Made by a program: the position numbers and the translations under genes
In this document: in pieces, positions 55,381-64,000 of the stretch
Numbering within the stretch: position 1 is the stretch's first letter
Layout of the letters: each line of letters begins with the position of its first letter
Source: Shewanella vesiculosa
GTDB taxonomy: Bacteria > Pseudomonadota > Gammaproteobacteria > Enterobacterales > Shewanellaceae
Direction of reading: 5' to 3'
Length of the DNA: 64,000 nt
Assembly: GCF_021560015.1 (NCBI RefSeq)
Contig: NZ_CP073588.1
Location: forward strand, 3,952,501 to 4,016,500
The notes under the pieces: generated by a model
Databases searched by the model: none
Seen by the model: the letters and a program-made list of their open reading frames with translations, nothing else
What the model was told of the DNA's origin: nothing

Positions 55381-56785
55381 TTAATCTTCGACTTTCACGC
55401 CCCACACGTCGTGCTCATCGGCATGAATAATCTGTACCCATACTTGATCACCTGGCTGGACGTCAAACTCGTCGGTTAAATAGACCTTTCCGTCAATTTC
55501 TGGCGCGTCCATGTATGAGCGGCCAACTGCGCCTTCGGTGTTTACTTCATCAATTAGAATGAGATATTCTTGCCCAATTCGAGCTTGCAATTTGTCGGCA
55601 CTAATTTGTGCTTGCACAGCCATAAAGCGCTGTAATCTTTCTTCCATAACATCATCAGGGACATGGTCTGGTAAGTCGTTGGCCTTAGCACCTTTAACCG
55701 GCGAGTATTTAAAACAACCGACGCGATCAAGTTGTGCGGCTTCTAAAAATTCGAGTAACTCTTCAAACTCTGCTTCAGTTTCACTCGGGAAGCCAACAAT
55801 AAAGGTCGAACGAATCACTAATTCTGGGCAAATCTCGCGCCATTTAGCAATGCGTTCTAATACTTTGTCTGAACTACCAGGACGTTTCATTAGTTTCAGT
55901 ATGCGTTTATTAGCATGCTGAAACGGAATGTCTAAATACGGTAAAATACTACCTTGTGCCATTAATGGAATGATGTCATCGACATGTGGGTAAGGGTAAA
56001 CATAATGCAAACGTACCCACACACCTTGTTTGGCTAACTGCTCACAAAGCTGCTGCATATGGGTTTTAACTGGCATACCATCCCAAAAAGCAGTTTTATG
56101 CTTTACATCAACGCCATAAGCAGAGGTGTCTTGTGAAATAATCAATAATTCTTTCACGCCAGCATTCACGAGACGCTGTGCTTCACCTAATACATCACCA
56201 ATAGGGCGAGTCTAAATCACCGCGCATTGAAGGGATAATGCAGAAAGTACAGCGGTGATTACAGCCTTCGGATATTTTCAAATAGGCGTAATGTTTAGGG
56301 GTCAGTTTGATGCCGTGATCAGGCACTAAATCAATTAATGGATTATGTTTTGGTTTCTCAACATGCAGGTGAACTTGCTTTAACACTTCATCATAAGCAT
56401 GAGGGCCTGTCACCCCTAAAACATTAGGATGAAGTTCGATAATTTCGTCTTTCTTTACCCCTAAACAACCCGTCACTAACACTTTACCGTTTGCCGCTAA
56501 TGCTTCACCTATGGTCTCTAAAGACTCTTGTACTGCACTATCGATAAAGCCACATGTATTGACAATTACCAGATCGGCATCATCGTAACTGTTGGTGACA
56601 TCATAACCTTCAGTGCGCAACTGTGTCAGTATCCGTTCAGAGTCGACAAGGTTTTTGGGGCAACCCAATGAAACAAATCCAATACGATTACCGGTGGTTT
56701 CTGTGTTCAGGCTATTGGCCTTAAGTGTTTTTACCGGAATGTCTAACGTGGTGGTTTGCTTGGGTTTAAAAGTTTCAACTGTCAT
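55381..56785 (-). CDS. rimO: RimO, ribosomal protein S12 methylthiotransferase (frame interrupted)
   Basis: RimO is a radical-SAM enzyme with two iron-sulphur clusters that methylthiolates an Asp of ribosomal protein S12. The N-terminal frame (56195-56785) holds the MTTase domain ([45 protein letters not shown]) and the radical-SAM cysteines CNHRCTFC. The second frame holds [24 protein letters not shown] and the C-terminal TRAM domain ([32 protein letters not shown]). They are split near 56210. Two repairs fit: one extra C in CCC, or loss of two bases that would restore SRPIG, which is conserved in relatives. The repaired length is 467-468 residues. Confidence 0.92.
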
Positions 56786-56946
56786 ATGATCTCACACATA
56801 AAGTTAACGATATTGGTGGGGATGTCAAAGTGGGCGGATTATACCTGAACGGGCTAAAAGGTATAGATCCATTTAGCGTGAAAAGTATACTCATAAACAG
56901 TATGTAAAGTATAGGTGATAGCGGATGTTAGCTGATGGCAAAATAC

Positions 56947-56985
56947 AAAAACGACGGATAATGTTAACCATTACCCGTCGTTTTT
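56947..56985 (-). terminator. Terminator of the chemoreceptor gene
   Basis: A long imperfect stem (AAAACGACGG...CCGTCGTTTT, with TAATG/CATTA inside and a single mismatch) with T tracts on the minus strand lies 42 bp beyond the stop of the chemoreceptor at 57027. Confidence 0.88.
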
Positions 56986-57026
56986 AATCTTGCACAGATA
57001 TAGGAGTAAACCTATTTGTAAATAAG

Positions 57027-58466
57027 TTAATTTGTGCGGTATTGGCTTAAAATCTTACCTAAATCACTTGATGCTTTTGATAGTTCTTTAACACCACTTG
57101 AAGACTGTTGCGATAAACCTCTAATAATATTTGATTTCTGTCTTATTTCAGTCAGTTCTTTAGCAATATCATTGGCTACGGCACTTTGTTCTTCTGATGA
57201 CGTTGAAATTTGGAAGCTCATGTCCATAATCGATTTCGATGATTCAGAAATGGCATTAATATCGGTACCAATATTGGCAATTAGATCGCTACTGGTCTGT
57301 GCTTGCTTGACGGTATCGCGAGTAATACTGTCGATATTGAGTGTTTCACTTTGCAGTAATTCGATCATTTTATGAATTTCAACCGTTGCTGCTTGAGTAC
57401 GACCGGCAAGGGTTCTTACCTCGTCTGCAACCACCGCAAAACCACGACCCATTTCACCAGCGCGCGCCGCTTCAATGGCTGCGTTTAATGCCAGTAAGTT
57501 GGTTTGATCTGAAATGGCATTAATCGTGGTAATGACTTCATTAATATTGGTGGCATTGACTTTTAAGGTCGTGACCGAGTTTGAAGTTTGTTCAATGTAG
57601 CTAGATAACTGCTTAATCTCATTAATGGCACGTTTTGCTCGGTCATAACTCTGGCGTGTATATTCTGAATCTTGTTCCACTCTTTGGGTCGAATTACGGG
57701 CAATATTCGACACTTCTGCCGCAGATGCGGTCATTTCTTCCATTGCCGTAGCGACTGAGTCGAGTGAAGCATACTGTAAGTCAATTTGTTCAGCACTTTG
57801 TACTGCATCATTGGCAAATGAGCTGGAAGTGGTTTGCAATGTTCCGGCACTTTTTTTCACAGCAACGACAAGTTCAGTTAATGTGTCCATGGCTTTGTCT
57901 AGTGCGCAGCCAATGGTACCGAACTCATCACGGCCAGGATGGAAACCTAAACGAGAGGTTAAATCACCTTTGGCAATTTTTTCTGTGGTACTCCACAACA
58001 CCCATAGGGCACCACCAATAAAGGTGGCATTCCAGTAAATCACCAATGCAAACGGTAACACCCACAAGAATGATAGCAATAACGAAACTAATGCCGCTTG
58101 CTTAGCCGTAGCTTCTTGGCCATAGACTGATTCACTCATCGCATAATATTGGTTATTTAATGTATAAACGGCAGTAACAGTATCTTGTTGGCGTGAGCTG
58201 GTTTGCAAACGACCCGATACTTGTAAGCCGAGATTTGAGGCTTGATCTAGCTGATTGGTCGCATCAAGTGCTTGTACTGTAGCGGCCGTTTTTTGCTCTA
58301 AAACATGCAGAGATTGCTGCTCAATGTTGTCTATTTTACTAAAGTAACTGCTAAACGATACGCTTGATAAAATGATGAGGAATAGTCCGAAGATCGTCCA
58401 AAACTTATCGTTAATGGACATTTTGATGAAGAGTTTATCGATATTTCTGAAATCAACTTCTTTCAT
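57027..58466 (-). CDS. Methyl-accepting chemotaxis protein
   Basis: A 479-residue transmembrane chemoreceptor. The start is placed at ATG 58466 ([13 protein letters not shown]), because residues upstream of it lack family character. Transmembrane segments lie at about 22-40 ([19 protein letters not shown]) and near 127-155 ([28 protein letters not shown]), with a small periplasmic domain of about 85 residues between. A HAMP-like region follows ([29 protein letters not shown]), then the coiled-coil signalling domain with its hairpin tip ([40 protein letters not shown]). It has no C-terminal pentapeptide for CheR tethering. The short periplasmic domain gives no ligand clue. Confidence 0.93.
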   Translation of the reverse strand: MKEVDFRNIDKLFIKMSINDKFWTIFGLFLIILSSVSFSSYFSKIDNIEQQSLHVLEQKTAATVQALDATNQLDQASNLGLQVSGRLQTSSRQQDTVTAVYTLNNQYYAMSESVYGQEATAKQAALVSLLLSFLWVLPFALVIYWNATFIGGALWVLWSTTEKIAKGDLTSRLGFHPGRDEFGTIGCALDKAMDTLTELVVAVKKSAGTLQTTSSSFANDAVQSAEQIDLQYASLDSVATAMEEMTASAAEVSNIARNSTQRVEQDSEYTRQSYDRAKRAINEIKQLSSYIEQTSNSVTTLKVNATNINEVITTINAISDQTNLLALNAAIEAARAGEMGRGFAVVADEVRTLAGRTQAATVEIHKMIELLQSETLNIDSITRDTVKQAQTSSDLIANIGTDINAISESSKSIMDMSFQISTSSEEQSAVANDIAKELTEIRQKSNIIRGLSQQSSSGVKELSKASSDLGKILSQYRTN

Positions 58467-59038
58467 GGTTTTAGTACCTAAACCTGTAAATACAATAAAT
58501 TTGAATACTAGATGAGCCGTTAGTGTTTTGATACTAATAGTCAGCGTGGCAGTATTTTTTTGTGACCAATATGGCATTGGTTCATGTTCAATATCGACAA
58601 TAACACGAATAACTTAAATGAATTATCTATGTCGACAGCTCATCCGGTGTCTGCCATGTCAATCAGCCAATATTAGCGTAATAGTTAGCTAAAAGCCTTA
58701 CATTTTCAAGCTGATGTTACGCCAAAAAATCCAATATGAAACAAATAATTCTATTTTTAATTTTATTTTCAACAGAATTGTTACAAAACTTATCTTGTTA
58801 AGTTGTCATTATGTCTAGTCGTGTTCTGAGTCTAGTTATTGTTTTATTTGATGTATTTCTTTTATTCGCAGATGTCGTTTTTCTGTAGGGATAAAATTAC
58901 TTGTTAATCAATCAGATATCAAATTTATTTACCTCATTAATGTGATCTATGTTCTTTTTTCTGTAAACAAACTTTGGGACAATCGCGCCGCATATTACAA
59001 AAAAATAGCATTTATATTACAAAATATGGGGTTACAAA
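58467..59038. other. Long divergent intergenic region (chemoreceptor / exeM)
   Basis: About 570 bp of AT-rich DNA that should contain promoters for both genes. Seen: an inverted repeat AACTTA/TAAGTT (58787-58804) and a repeated ATATTACAAAA motif at the far end, just before the exeM start (near 58992 and 59013). No convincing -35/-10 pair or open frame of quality. Confidence 0.45.
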
Positions 59039-61654
59039 ATGAAAGGACTGACTAAACTAACGGCGGTTTCACTCGCAGTTGCTGCAGCATTGCCTATGAT
59101 GGCAAATGCAGATGTATTGATAAGTGAATACGTTGAGGGTAGTGCAAATAATAAAGCGATTGAACTGTACAACAACAGTGATGTTGCGGTTGATTTAACA
59201 GGTTACAAATTAGTTCGTTATAAAGACGGCGATACAGCAGCGCTAGATATGGTTGAGTTAACCGATTCGATAGCTGCAAAAAGTGTCAAAGTGATTTTGC
59301 ACCCAAGTGCAGCGATTACCTTACCGGCAGCCACAGACTCTATGACTGGCAACTTGTACTTTAATGGTGGCGATGCTGTTGGTCTATTAAAAGACGGTGT
59401 GTTAGTTGATGTAATTGGTGAAATTCCAACGCCAAGTGGCTGGGGGTTAGATGCCACCTTCCAACGTAATTTAGATAACTTAACGGCTAACACTACCTAT
59501 GATGCTACCCAGTGGGTTGAATTAGAAAAAGACACTTTCAGTGGTTTAGGTTCGCTTGATGCTGCGGTTGCGCCAGAGCCATCTACATTCACCTGTAATG
59601 GTGCAACGCTAACTCATATTTATGACGTTCAAGGTGCTGGAGATGCAAGTCCTTTAATTGCCGAGGGGAGTTTTTCATCCGCTAACGAAGTCACCGTAAA
59701 AGGGATAGTTACTGCCAGAAGTGACAGTTTATACAAAGGTTTCTTTATTCAAGACATGCAAGGTGATAACTCACCTTATACTTCTGACGGTATTTTTGTT
59801 TTCATGAACCAAGCGGCACCAGACACGGTTCAGCCCGGCGCTGAAGTGTGTGTGCAAGGTAAAGTCAGTGAGTATTACGGCTCAACTCAGATAGACATTA
59901 AAGACGATCAAAAACTTGAAGTGGGAGCAATGGGTGACGTACCTGCTGCCAGTGCATTTTATGTTGCCGATGGTGAAACGCTTGCACAAGCATTAGAACG
60001 TGTTGAAGGCATGAAAGTGAAGCTAGATGCTGGTAGCGAGATGAAAATTTCTCGTACCTTTAGTTTCGATTATGATTCATACCGCAACAATATGATGTTG
60101 TCTCATAAAGCGCCATTAATGAAGCCTACTCAAGTGTTTGAACCGAATTCGGCCGATGCCATTGCACTCGGTAAAGCCAATGCGGTAAATCAGTTATTTG
60201 TAGAATCTGACTTCAAAGCAAAAGACGGTGAAGTGCCTTACTTCCCTGACTTTAATGCTGAGACCGGTTATATCCGTGTGGGCGATCAGCTCACAAACCT
60301 TGAAGGTGTGATTGGTTATAGCTACAACTCATACCGAATTTTAGCGACCAACACCATTACAGCGGGTGATTTTATCCGTGTAAATGATCGCACTGATGCG
60401 CCGACTGTGGCAGACATGGGTGATATTCGTGTCGCTAGCTTTAACGTATTGAATTTCTTTAACGATGCTGTCGGCGGTGATGCCAATCCATCAAACAGTA
60501 ACCGTGGCGCGCTAACGGAAGAGGAAATGGTTCTGCAACGCACTAAGATTGTGTCTGCGCTAGTGGCTATGAATGCTGATGTTGTTGGCTTAATGGAAAT
60601 TGCTAACAATGGCTTTGGTGAGCTAAGTGCCGTGCAAAATTTAGTTGATGCACTGAATGCTGAATTAACCGATGAGCAAGCATATCGCTTTATCGAAATT
60701 GCAGATGCGGACAAATACGACGGTAAGTTTATTGGTACTGATGCCATTACCGTTGGTATGTTATATCGCCCAGCGCGCATCACTTTAGACGGCGCTGCAA
60801 AAGTTATTGCAACGCCTGAGCAACATGCTGCAGAAGGCGCTCAAACTCGCGAGAAAGATGGTGTGGTTGAGAAAAACCCTAGTTCTGATAAGTTCCAACG
60901 TCACAGCTTAGTGCAAACGTTTAGTATTAATGATGAAAAACTGACCGTCGTTGTTAACCACCTAAAATCGAAAGGTTCAGGTTGTATCGAAGACTGGGCG
61001 GAGTTTAATGAAAATGCTGAGCCAGCAGACATGCAAGGCAAGTGTAATGCTTTTCGTGTATCAGCGGCTAAAGTATTGGGTGACTCATTAAAAGATGTCG
61101 AAGGCGATATACTGGTTATTGGTGATTTAAATGCTTATGGCAAAGAAGATCCAGTTGCTGTATTGACTGACTATGATGCGTCAACCACAGATCATGTTAT
61201 CCGCACCGCGTCTTGGACCACTTTAAACGGTAAAGTGTACGAGCGTGAAGGCAGTGTCATTGATAAAGGTTATGGGTTAATTAACTTAAACACTCAAGCT
61301 CATGGTGCAACGACTTACTCATACAGCTACAACGGTGAGTTAGGTAACTTAGACCATGCACTAGGTAATGCGAGCTTAGCAGCTAAGTTAGTCGATATTG
61401 ATGACTGGCACATCAACTCAGTTGAATCTAACCTGTTTGAATATGGTAGTAAATACACTGGTGATTTGGTTAAGTCTGAAAGTGCATTCTCAGCTTCTGA
61501 CCATGACCCTGTGATCATTGCACTAAGCTACCCTGCGCCAGTAACACCAACACCTACGCCAACACCAGAGCCTGTTCAAGACAGTGACGGTGGTAGTTTA
61601 GGTTACTTCGCATTGATGTTATTAGGTGCACTAGGCTTACGCCGTCGTAGTTAA
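59039..61654 (+). CDS. exeM: ExeM-type extracellular nuclease (LTD + endonuclease/exonuclease/phosphatase)
   Basis: An 871-residue secreted or surface nuclease. It has a signal peptide (AVSLAVAAALPMMANA), a lamin-tail domain (DVLISEYVEGSANNKAIELYNNSDVAVDLTGYKLVRYKDGD, about 25-130), an OB-like nucleic-acid binding region (KGIVTARSDSLYKGFFIQDM), and the EEP nuclease domain from about 463 (IRVASFNVLNFFND). Catalytic motifs are MEIANNGFG, VVNHLKSKGSG, VIGDLNAYGKED and SDHDPVIIAL. The C-terminal GlyGly-CTERM signal is GGSLGYFALMLLGALGLRRRS. This layout is that of Shewanella ExeM, which degrades extracellular DNA for nutrient use and biofilm turnover. Confidence 0.92.
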   Translation: MKGLTKLTAVSLAVAAALPMMANADVLISEYVEGSANNKAIELYNNSDVAVDLTGYKLVRYKDGDTAALDMVELTDSIAAKSVKVILHPSAAITLPAATDSMTGNLYFNGGDAVGLLKDGVLVDVIGEIPTPSGWGLDATFQRNLDNLTANTTYDATQWVELEKDTFSGLGSLDAAVAPEPSTFTCNGATLTHIYDVQGAGDASPLIAEGSFSSANEVTVKGIVTARSDSLYKGFFIQDMQGDNSPYTSDGIFVFMNQAAPDTVQPGAEVCVQGKVSEYYGSTQIDIKDDQKLEVGAMGDVPAASAFYVADGETLAQALERVEGMKVKLDAGSEMKISRTFSFDYDSYRNNMMLSHKAPLMKPTQVFEPNSADAIALGKANAVNQLFVESDFKAKDGEVPYFPDFNAETGYIRVGDQLTNLEGVIGYSYNSYRILATNTITAGDFIRVNDRTDAPTVADMGDIRVASFNVLNFFNDAVGGDANPSNSNRGALTEEEMVLQRTKIVSALVAMNADVVGLMEIANNGFGELSAVQNLVDALNAELTDEQAYRFIEIADADKYDGKFIGTDAITVGMLYRPARITLDGAAKVIATPEQHAAEGAQTREKDGVVEKNPSSDKFQRHSLVQTFSINDEKLTVVVNHLKSKGSGCIEDWAEFNENAEPADMQGKCNAFRVSAAKVLGDSLKDVEGDILVIGDLNAYGKEDPVAVLTDYDASTTDHVIRTASWTTLNGKVYEREGSVIDKGYGLINLNTQAHGATTYSYSYNGELGNLDHALGNASLAAKLVDIDDWHINSVESNLFEYGSKYTGDLVKSESAFSASDHDPVIIALSYPAPVTPTPTPTPEPVQDSDGGSLGYFALMLLGALGLRRRS

Positions 61655-61696
61655 TGATGATGTGTTAAGCGGTATCGTAGTTAATTGATGATACAT

Positions 61697-61728
61697 AAAA
61701 AAGGATGACAGCTGTCATCCTTTTTTTT
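61697..61728 (+). terminator. Terminator after exeM
   Basis: AAGGATGACA / TGTCATCCTT (61701-61722) around GC, flanked by A and T runs (eight T after). It lies 45 bp after the exeM stop. Confidence 0.88.
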
Positions 61729-61791
61729 ATGAGCCATGGTGTATAAACCTGTTACTACTATTGCGTACTATGTGCAGATTTGCACACATAA

Positions 61792-61815
61792 AAAAAGGCG
61801 CCTAAGCGCCTTTTT
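61792..61815 (-). terminator. Terminator after purC
   Basis: A GGCGC (61797-61801) / GCGCC (61806-61810) stem with loop CTAA, preceded by an A run and followed by T's. Read on the minus strand it sits 12 bp beyond the purC stop, with TTTTTTT downstream. Confidence 0.88.
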
Positions 61816-61826
61816 GTTAAGCAAAC

Positions 61827-62936
61827 TTAGATTGATTCAATTAAATCATACTGTTCACGTAACACTTTAATAATGTCAGCTTTTGGATTCGCAGGTAATG
61901 GAATCGTGGCTCCAGTTACTTTTTCAGCTACACCAATATAAGTGCGTGATACGCTCATCATAGCCTCTAACGGCAAGTCGTTGTCACGGGCAAGCGCTTC
62001 ACGTTCTGGCATTCTGTCTTTGTTTAATAAAATGTCGGCATCGTCAAAATGGTTTAACAAGAATTGACGGAAACCTTCTTTGGAATTTTCAACAATCTTA
62101 CCTTCGCGATAAGCTGCGCCATCCCAAATACGTGATGAATCAGGGGTGCCAACTTCATCCATGTAAATGAGTTTAGCGTTGCCGTCTTTATCGTTGACAT
62201 AGCCAAACTCGAATTTGGTATCGACAAACACTTGGTCAAGCTTGGCTAGCGCATCAGATATTACCTTAAAGCCTTGCTTGAGCAGAACTTCATACAGGTC
62301 GATATCTTGTGGTTTTTCAAAGCCAAATGCTTGGTAGTTGGCTTCAATATCACTGCGGCTAATATTGACGTCATCCTGTGCTGGCACACCAGGAATACCA
62401 GCTAGAATACCTTTGGTAGACGGGGTGATTAGCAGTTCAGGTAGCTTTTGATCTTTGCTTAAGCCTTCTGGCAGGGTGATGCCACAAAAGACTCGTTCAC
62501 CTTTTGAATAAGCACGCCACATTGAACCCGTTATGTACTGACGGCAAATCGCTTCCACTTTAATCGGGCGAGCTTTTTGAACGATCCACACAAAAGGGTG
62601 TGGAATGTCTAAAATGTGGCTATCGGCTAAACCATTTTCAGCGAACAAGCCAAACCAATGATTAGAAATGGCATTGAGTGCTGCTCCTTTACCTGGGATC
62701 CCCTGCAAGTTACCTTCGCCATGAAAAATGCAGTCAAATGCAGAAATGCGATCACTGATCACCATAATCGCCAGCGGAGTATCTTCAGGTACATCGTAAC
62801 CTTTGTCGCGAATTAAGCGGCGGCTATCAGCATCTGTTAGCCAGTAAACACTGCGAACTTTACCACTGTGAACAGGCTTGTCGGTACGGATAGGTAAATC
62901 ATTGTTAACTGCAAGAACGGAATCAGCAAGACTCAT
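61827..62936 (-). CDS. purC: SAICAR synthetase PurC (long form)
   Basis: Phosphoribosylaminoimidazolesuccinocarboxamide synthase: CAIR + Asp + ATP to SAICAR, purine biosynthesis. The 369-residue length is that of the long form found in many marine gammaproteobacteria, against about 237 in E. coli. Visible motifs are [99 protein letters not shown] and [35 protein letters not shown] lies upstream of ATG 62936. The gene is monocistronic here. Confidence 0.96.
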   Translation of the reverse strand: MSLADSVLAVNNDLPIRTDKPVHSGKVRSVYWLTDADSRRLIRDKGYDVPEDTPLAIMVISDRISAFDCIFHGEGNLQGIPGKGAALNAISNHWFGLFAENGLADSHILDIPHPFVWIVQKARPIKVEAICRQYITGSMWRAYSKGERVFCGITLPEGLSKDQKLPELLITPSTKGILAGIPGVPAQDDVNISRSDIEANYQAFGFEKPQDIDLYEVLLKQGFKVISDALAKLDQVFVDTKFEFGYVNDKDGNAKLIYMDEVGTPDSSRIWDGAAYREGKIVENSKEGFRQFLLNHFDDADILLNKDRMPEREALARDNDLPLEAMMSVSRTYIGVAEKVTGATIPLPANPKADIIKVLREQYDLIESI

Positions 62937-63146
62937 GCGAGTGTTCCTTAGGTTGAAGGGCGTATAGGGTTTTTATGGCGGCTATTTTACCTGCATTAAA
63001 CGGGTTTGCCACGGGAAAGGGTGAGTTGAAATAGGCTTTTTTGTTATGCGAACAATCTTTGGGTAGTTTAGCAATATCTTGTTCAAGACTTTGTGAGGTT
63101 AATCAGGCAAAATTCATTTCCTAAATAGTGTTTGGAATAACAACAA

Positions 63147-64000
63147 TTGAACAGCGAACAAGAAAATATTAATAACCGTTTGGGGCTGATATTCGTGTCT
63201 ATTGCGGTATTTTTCTGGGGTATTTTGCCTATTGCGTTAAAGCTATCCGGTGGTTTTATTACCCCAGTTACCCTGACTTGGTTTCGGTTTGTCATGGCAT
63301 TAGTGGTGACCTTGTTAATTCAATGGCGCTTAGGTGCATTACGCCAATTTGTAGGACTGCCGGCAGCGATATGGATGAAATTGGTATTAGCTGGGGTATT
63401 GTTGATGTGCAACTACGTATCGTTTGTATATTCATTGGGCTATTTAGCCCCAGGCACTGCGCAGCTTAATTTTCAAACCGCACCGTTTTTTTTAGCCTTT
63501 GGCGGGGTGCTGTTTTTTAAAGAGCGCTTTAATGCATTTCAACTGAGTTGTTTTGCCACTCTAGGATTGGGGATGTTGATGTTTTTCCATCCACAGCTGG
63601 ATTTAAACCAAGCCAGCGATCATCAGGTATTGATTGGCATTATGATTGTGCAATTTTCGGTGATGTCGTGGACCAGTTATGCATTATTGCAGAAATCGGT
63701 AAGTCAGCGGTTATCACCCAGTAATGTGCTGTTATTTATTTACGCATTAGGCATTGTGCTTATGGCGCCATTTAGTGATTTTAGTCAGTTTGAAGCAATG
63801 ACATTAAACCAATGGTGGATCGTCCTGTTTTGTGGTGCCAACACCTTGATTGCATATGGCTGTTTTGGTCAAGCAATGCAATATTGGCCCACGGCACAAG
63901 TCAGTGCCATGTTGGCATTAACACCGGTATTGAGTTTTACTGCGACAGAAGTTGTGGTCAATCTTGGTTGGTGGAGCGGGGTATTTGCCGGTGCCGATAT
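63147..64000 (+). CDS. EamA-family (DMT) transporter, cut by window edge
   Basis: The N-terminal 284 or so residues of a drug/metabolite transporter. The frame opens at 63141 after a TAA, and TTG 63147 is the only possible start; GGA lies about 11 nt upstream. About nine hydrophobic helices are visible, e.g. LIFVSIAVFFWGILPIALKL, FVMALVVTLLIQ, LVLAGVLLMCNYVSFVYSLGYLAPG and MLALTPVLSFTATEVV. The family pattern recurs in two halves. The substrate cannot be read. The C-terminal end lies outside the window. Confidence 0.8.
   Translation, partial: MNSEQENINNRLGLIFVSIAVFFWGILPIALKLSGGFITPVTLTWFRFVMALVVTLLIQWRLGALRQFVGLPAAIWMKLVLAGVLLMCNYVSFVYSLGYLAPGTAQLNFQTAPFFLAFGGVLFFKERFNAFQLSCFATLGLGMLMFFHPQLDLNQASDHQVLIGIMIVQFSVMSWTSYALLQKSVSQRLSPSNVLLFIYALGIVLMAPFSDFSQFEAMTLNQWWIVLFCGANTLIAYGCFGQAMQYWPTAQVSAMLALTPVLSFTATEVVVNLGWWSGVFAGAD

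Overview
This window is chromosomal DNA of a gammaproteobacterium and very probably a Shewanella. The evidence is the gene content and order: hslV-ftsN-argS-priA, rpmE, a complete MSHA type IV pilus cluster running straight into mreBCD-maf-rng-yhdP-nitrilase-tldD, darP/pmbA, rimO, an ExeM-type extracellular nuclease with a GlyGly-CTERM tail, and the long form of purC. The DNA is AT-leaning. I see no CRISPR array, tRNA, rRNA, prophage or insertion sequence.

Layout. 1-5.2 kb (minus strand): protease HslV (partial), divisome protein FtsN, arginyl-tRNA synthetase and primosomal helicase PriA. 5.3-7.6 kb: two paralogous exported proteins with FimV/LysM-like modules, of unknown function. 7.7-9.8 kb: ribosomal protein L31 with a structured leader, then a short-form malic enzyme. 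9.9-30.4 kb: the MSHA pilus locus (csrD/mshH, mshI, a PilN-like gene, mshJKLMNEGF, mshBACDOPQ), which encodes inner-membrane platform, secretin, ATPases, major and minor pilins and the large MshQ. A strong terminator after the pilin gene mshA and a candidate promoter before mshC suggest at least two transcription units. 30.5-41.9 kb: the cell-shape genes mreBCD, nucleotide pyrophosphatase Maf, RNase G, a YhdP/AsmA-like protein, a Nit1-type amidase and the TldD protease subunit.

42.1-52.9 kb looks like accessory DNA lying between tldD and darP/pmbA (tldE). It holds an outer-membrane channel, a membrane fusion protein and two ABC-2 permeases with no ATPase gene, then a small TPR-like exported protein, a small membrane protein, a LysR regulator and two lipoproteins, one large with bacterial Ig-like repeats. 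52.9-64 kb: darP, pmbA, a 34-codon lipoprotein gene, rimO, a chemoreceptor, exeM, purC and a partial EamA-family transporter.

A striking property of the sequence is that seven genes have interrupted frames (priA, maeB twice, mreB, nitrilase, an exported TPR-like protein twice, pmbA, rimO). Nearly all are repaired by removing one base, usually from a homopolymer run of 4-8, and the repaired lengths match the families. Because essential genes are affected, I read these mainly as one-base insertion errors in the sequence. Those genes are listed as single CDS features spanning the break.
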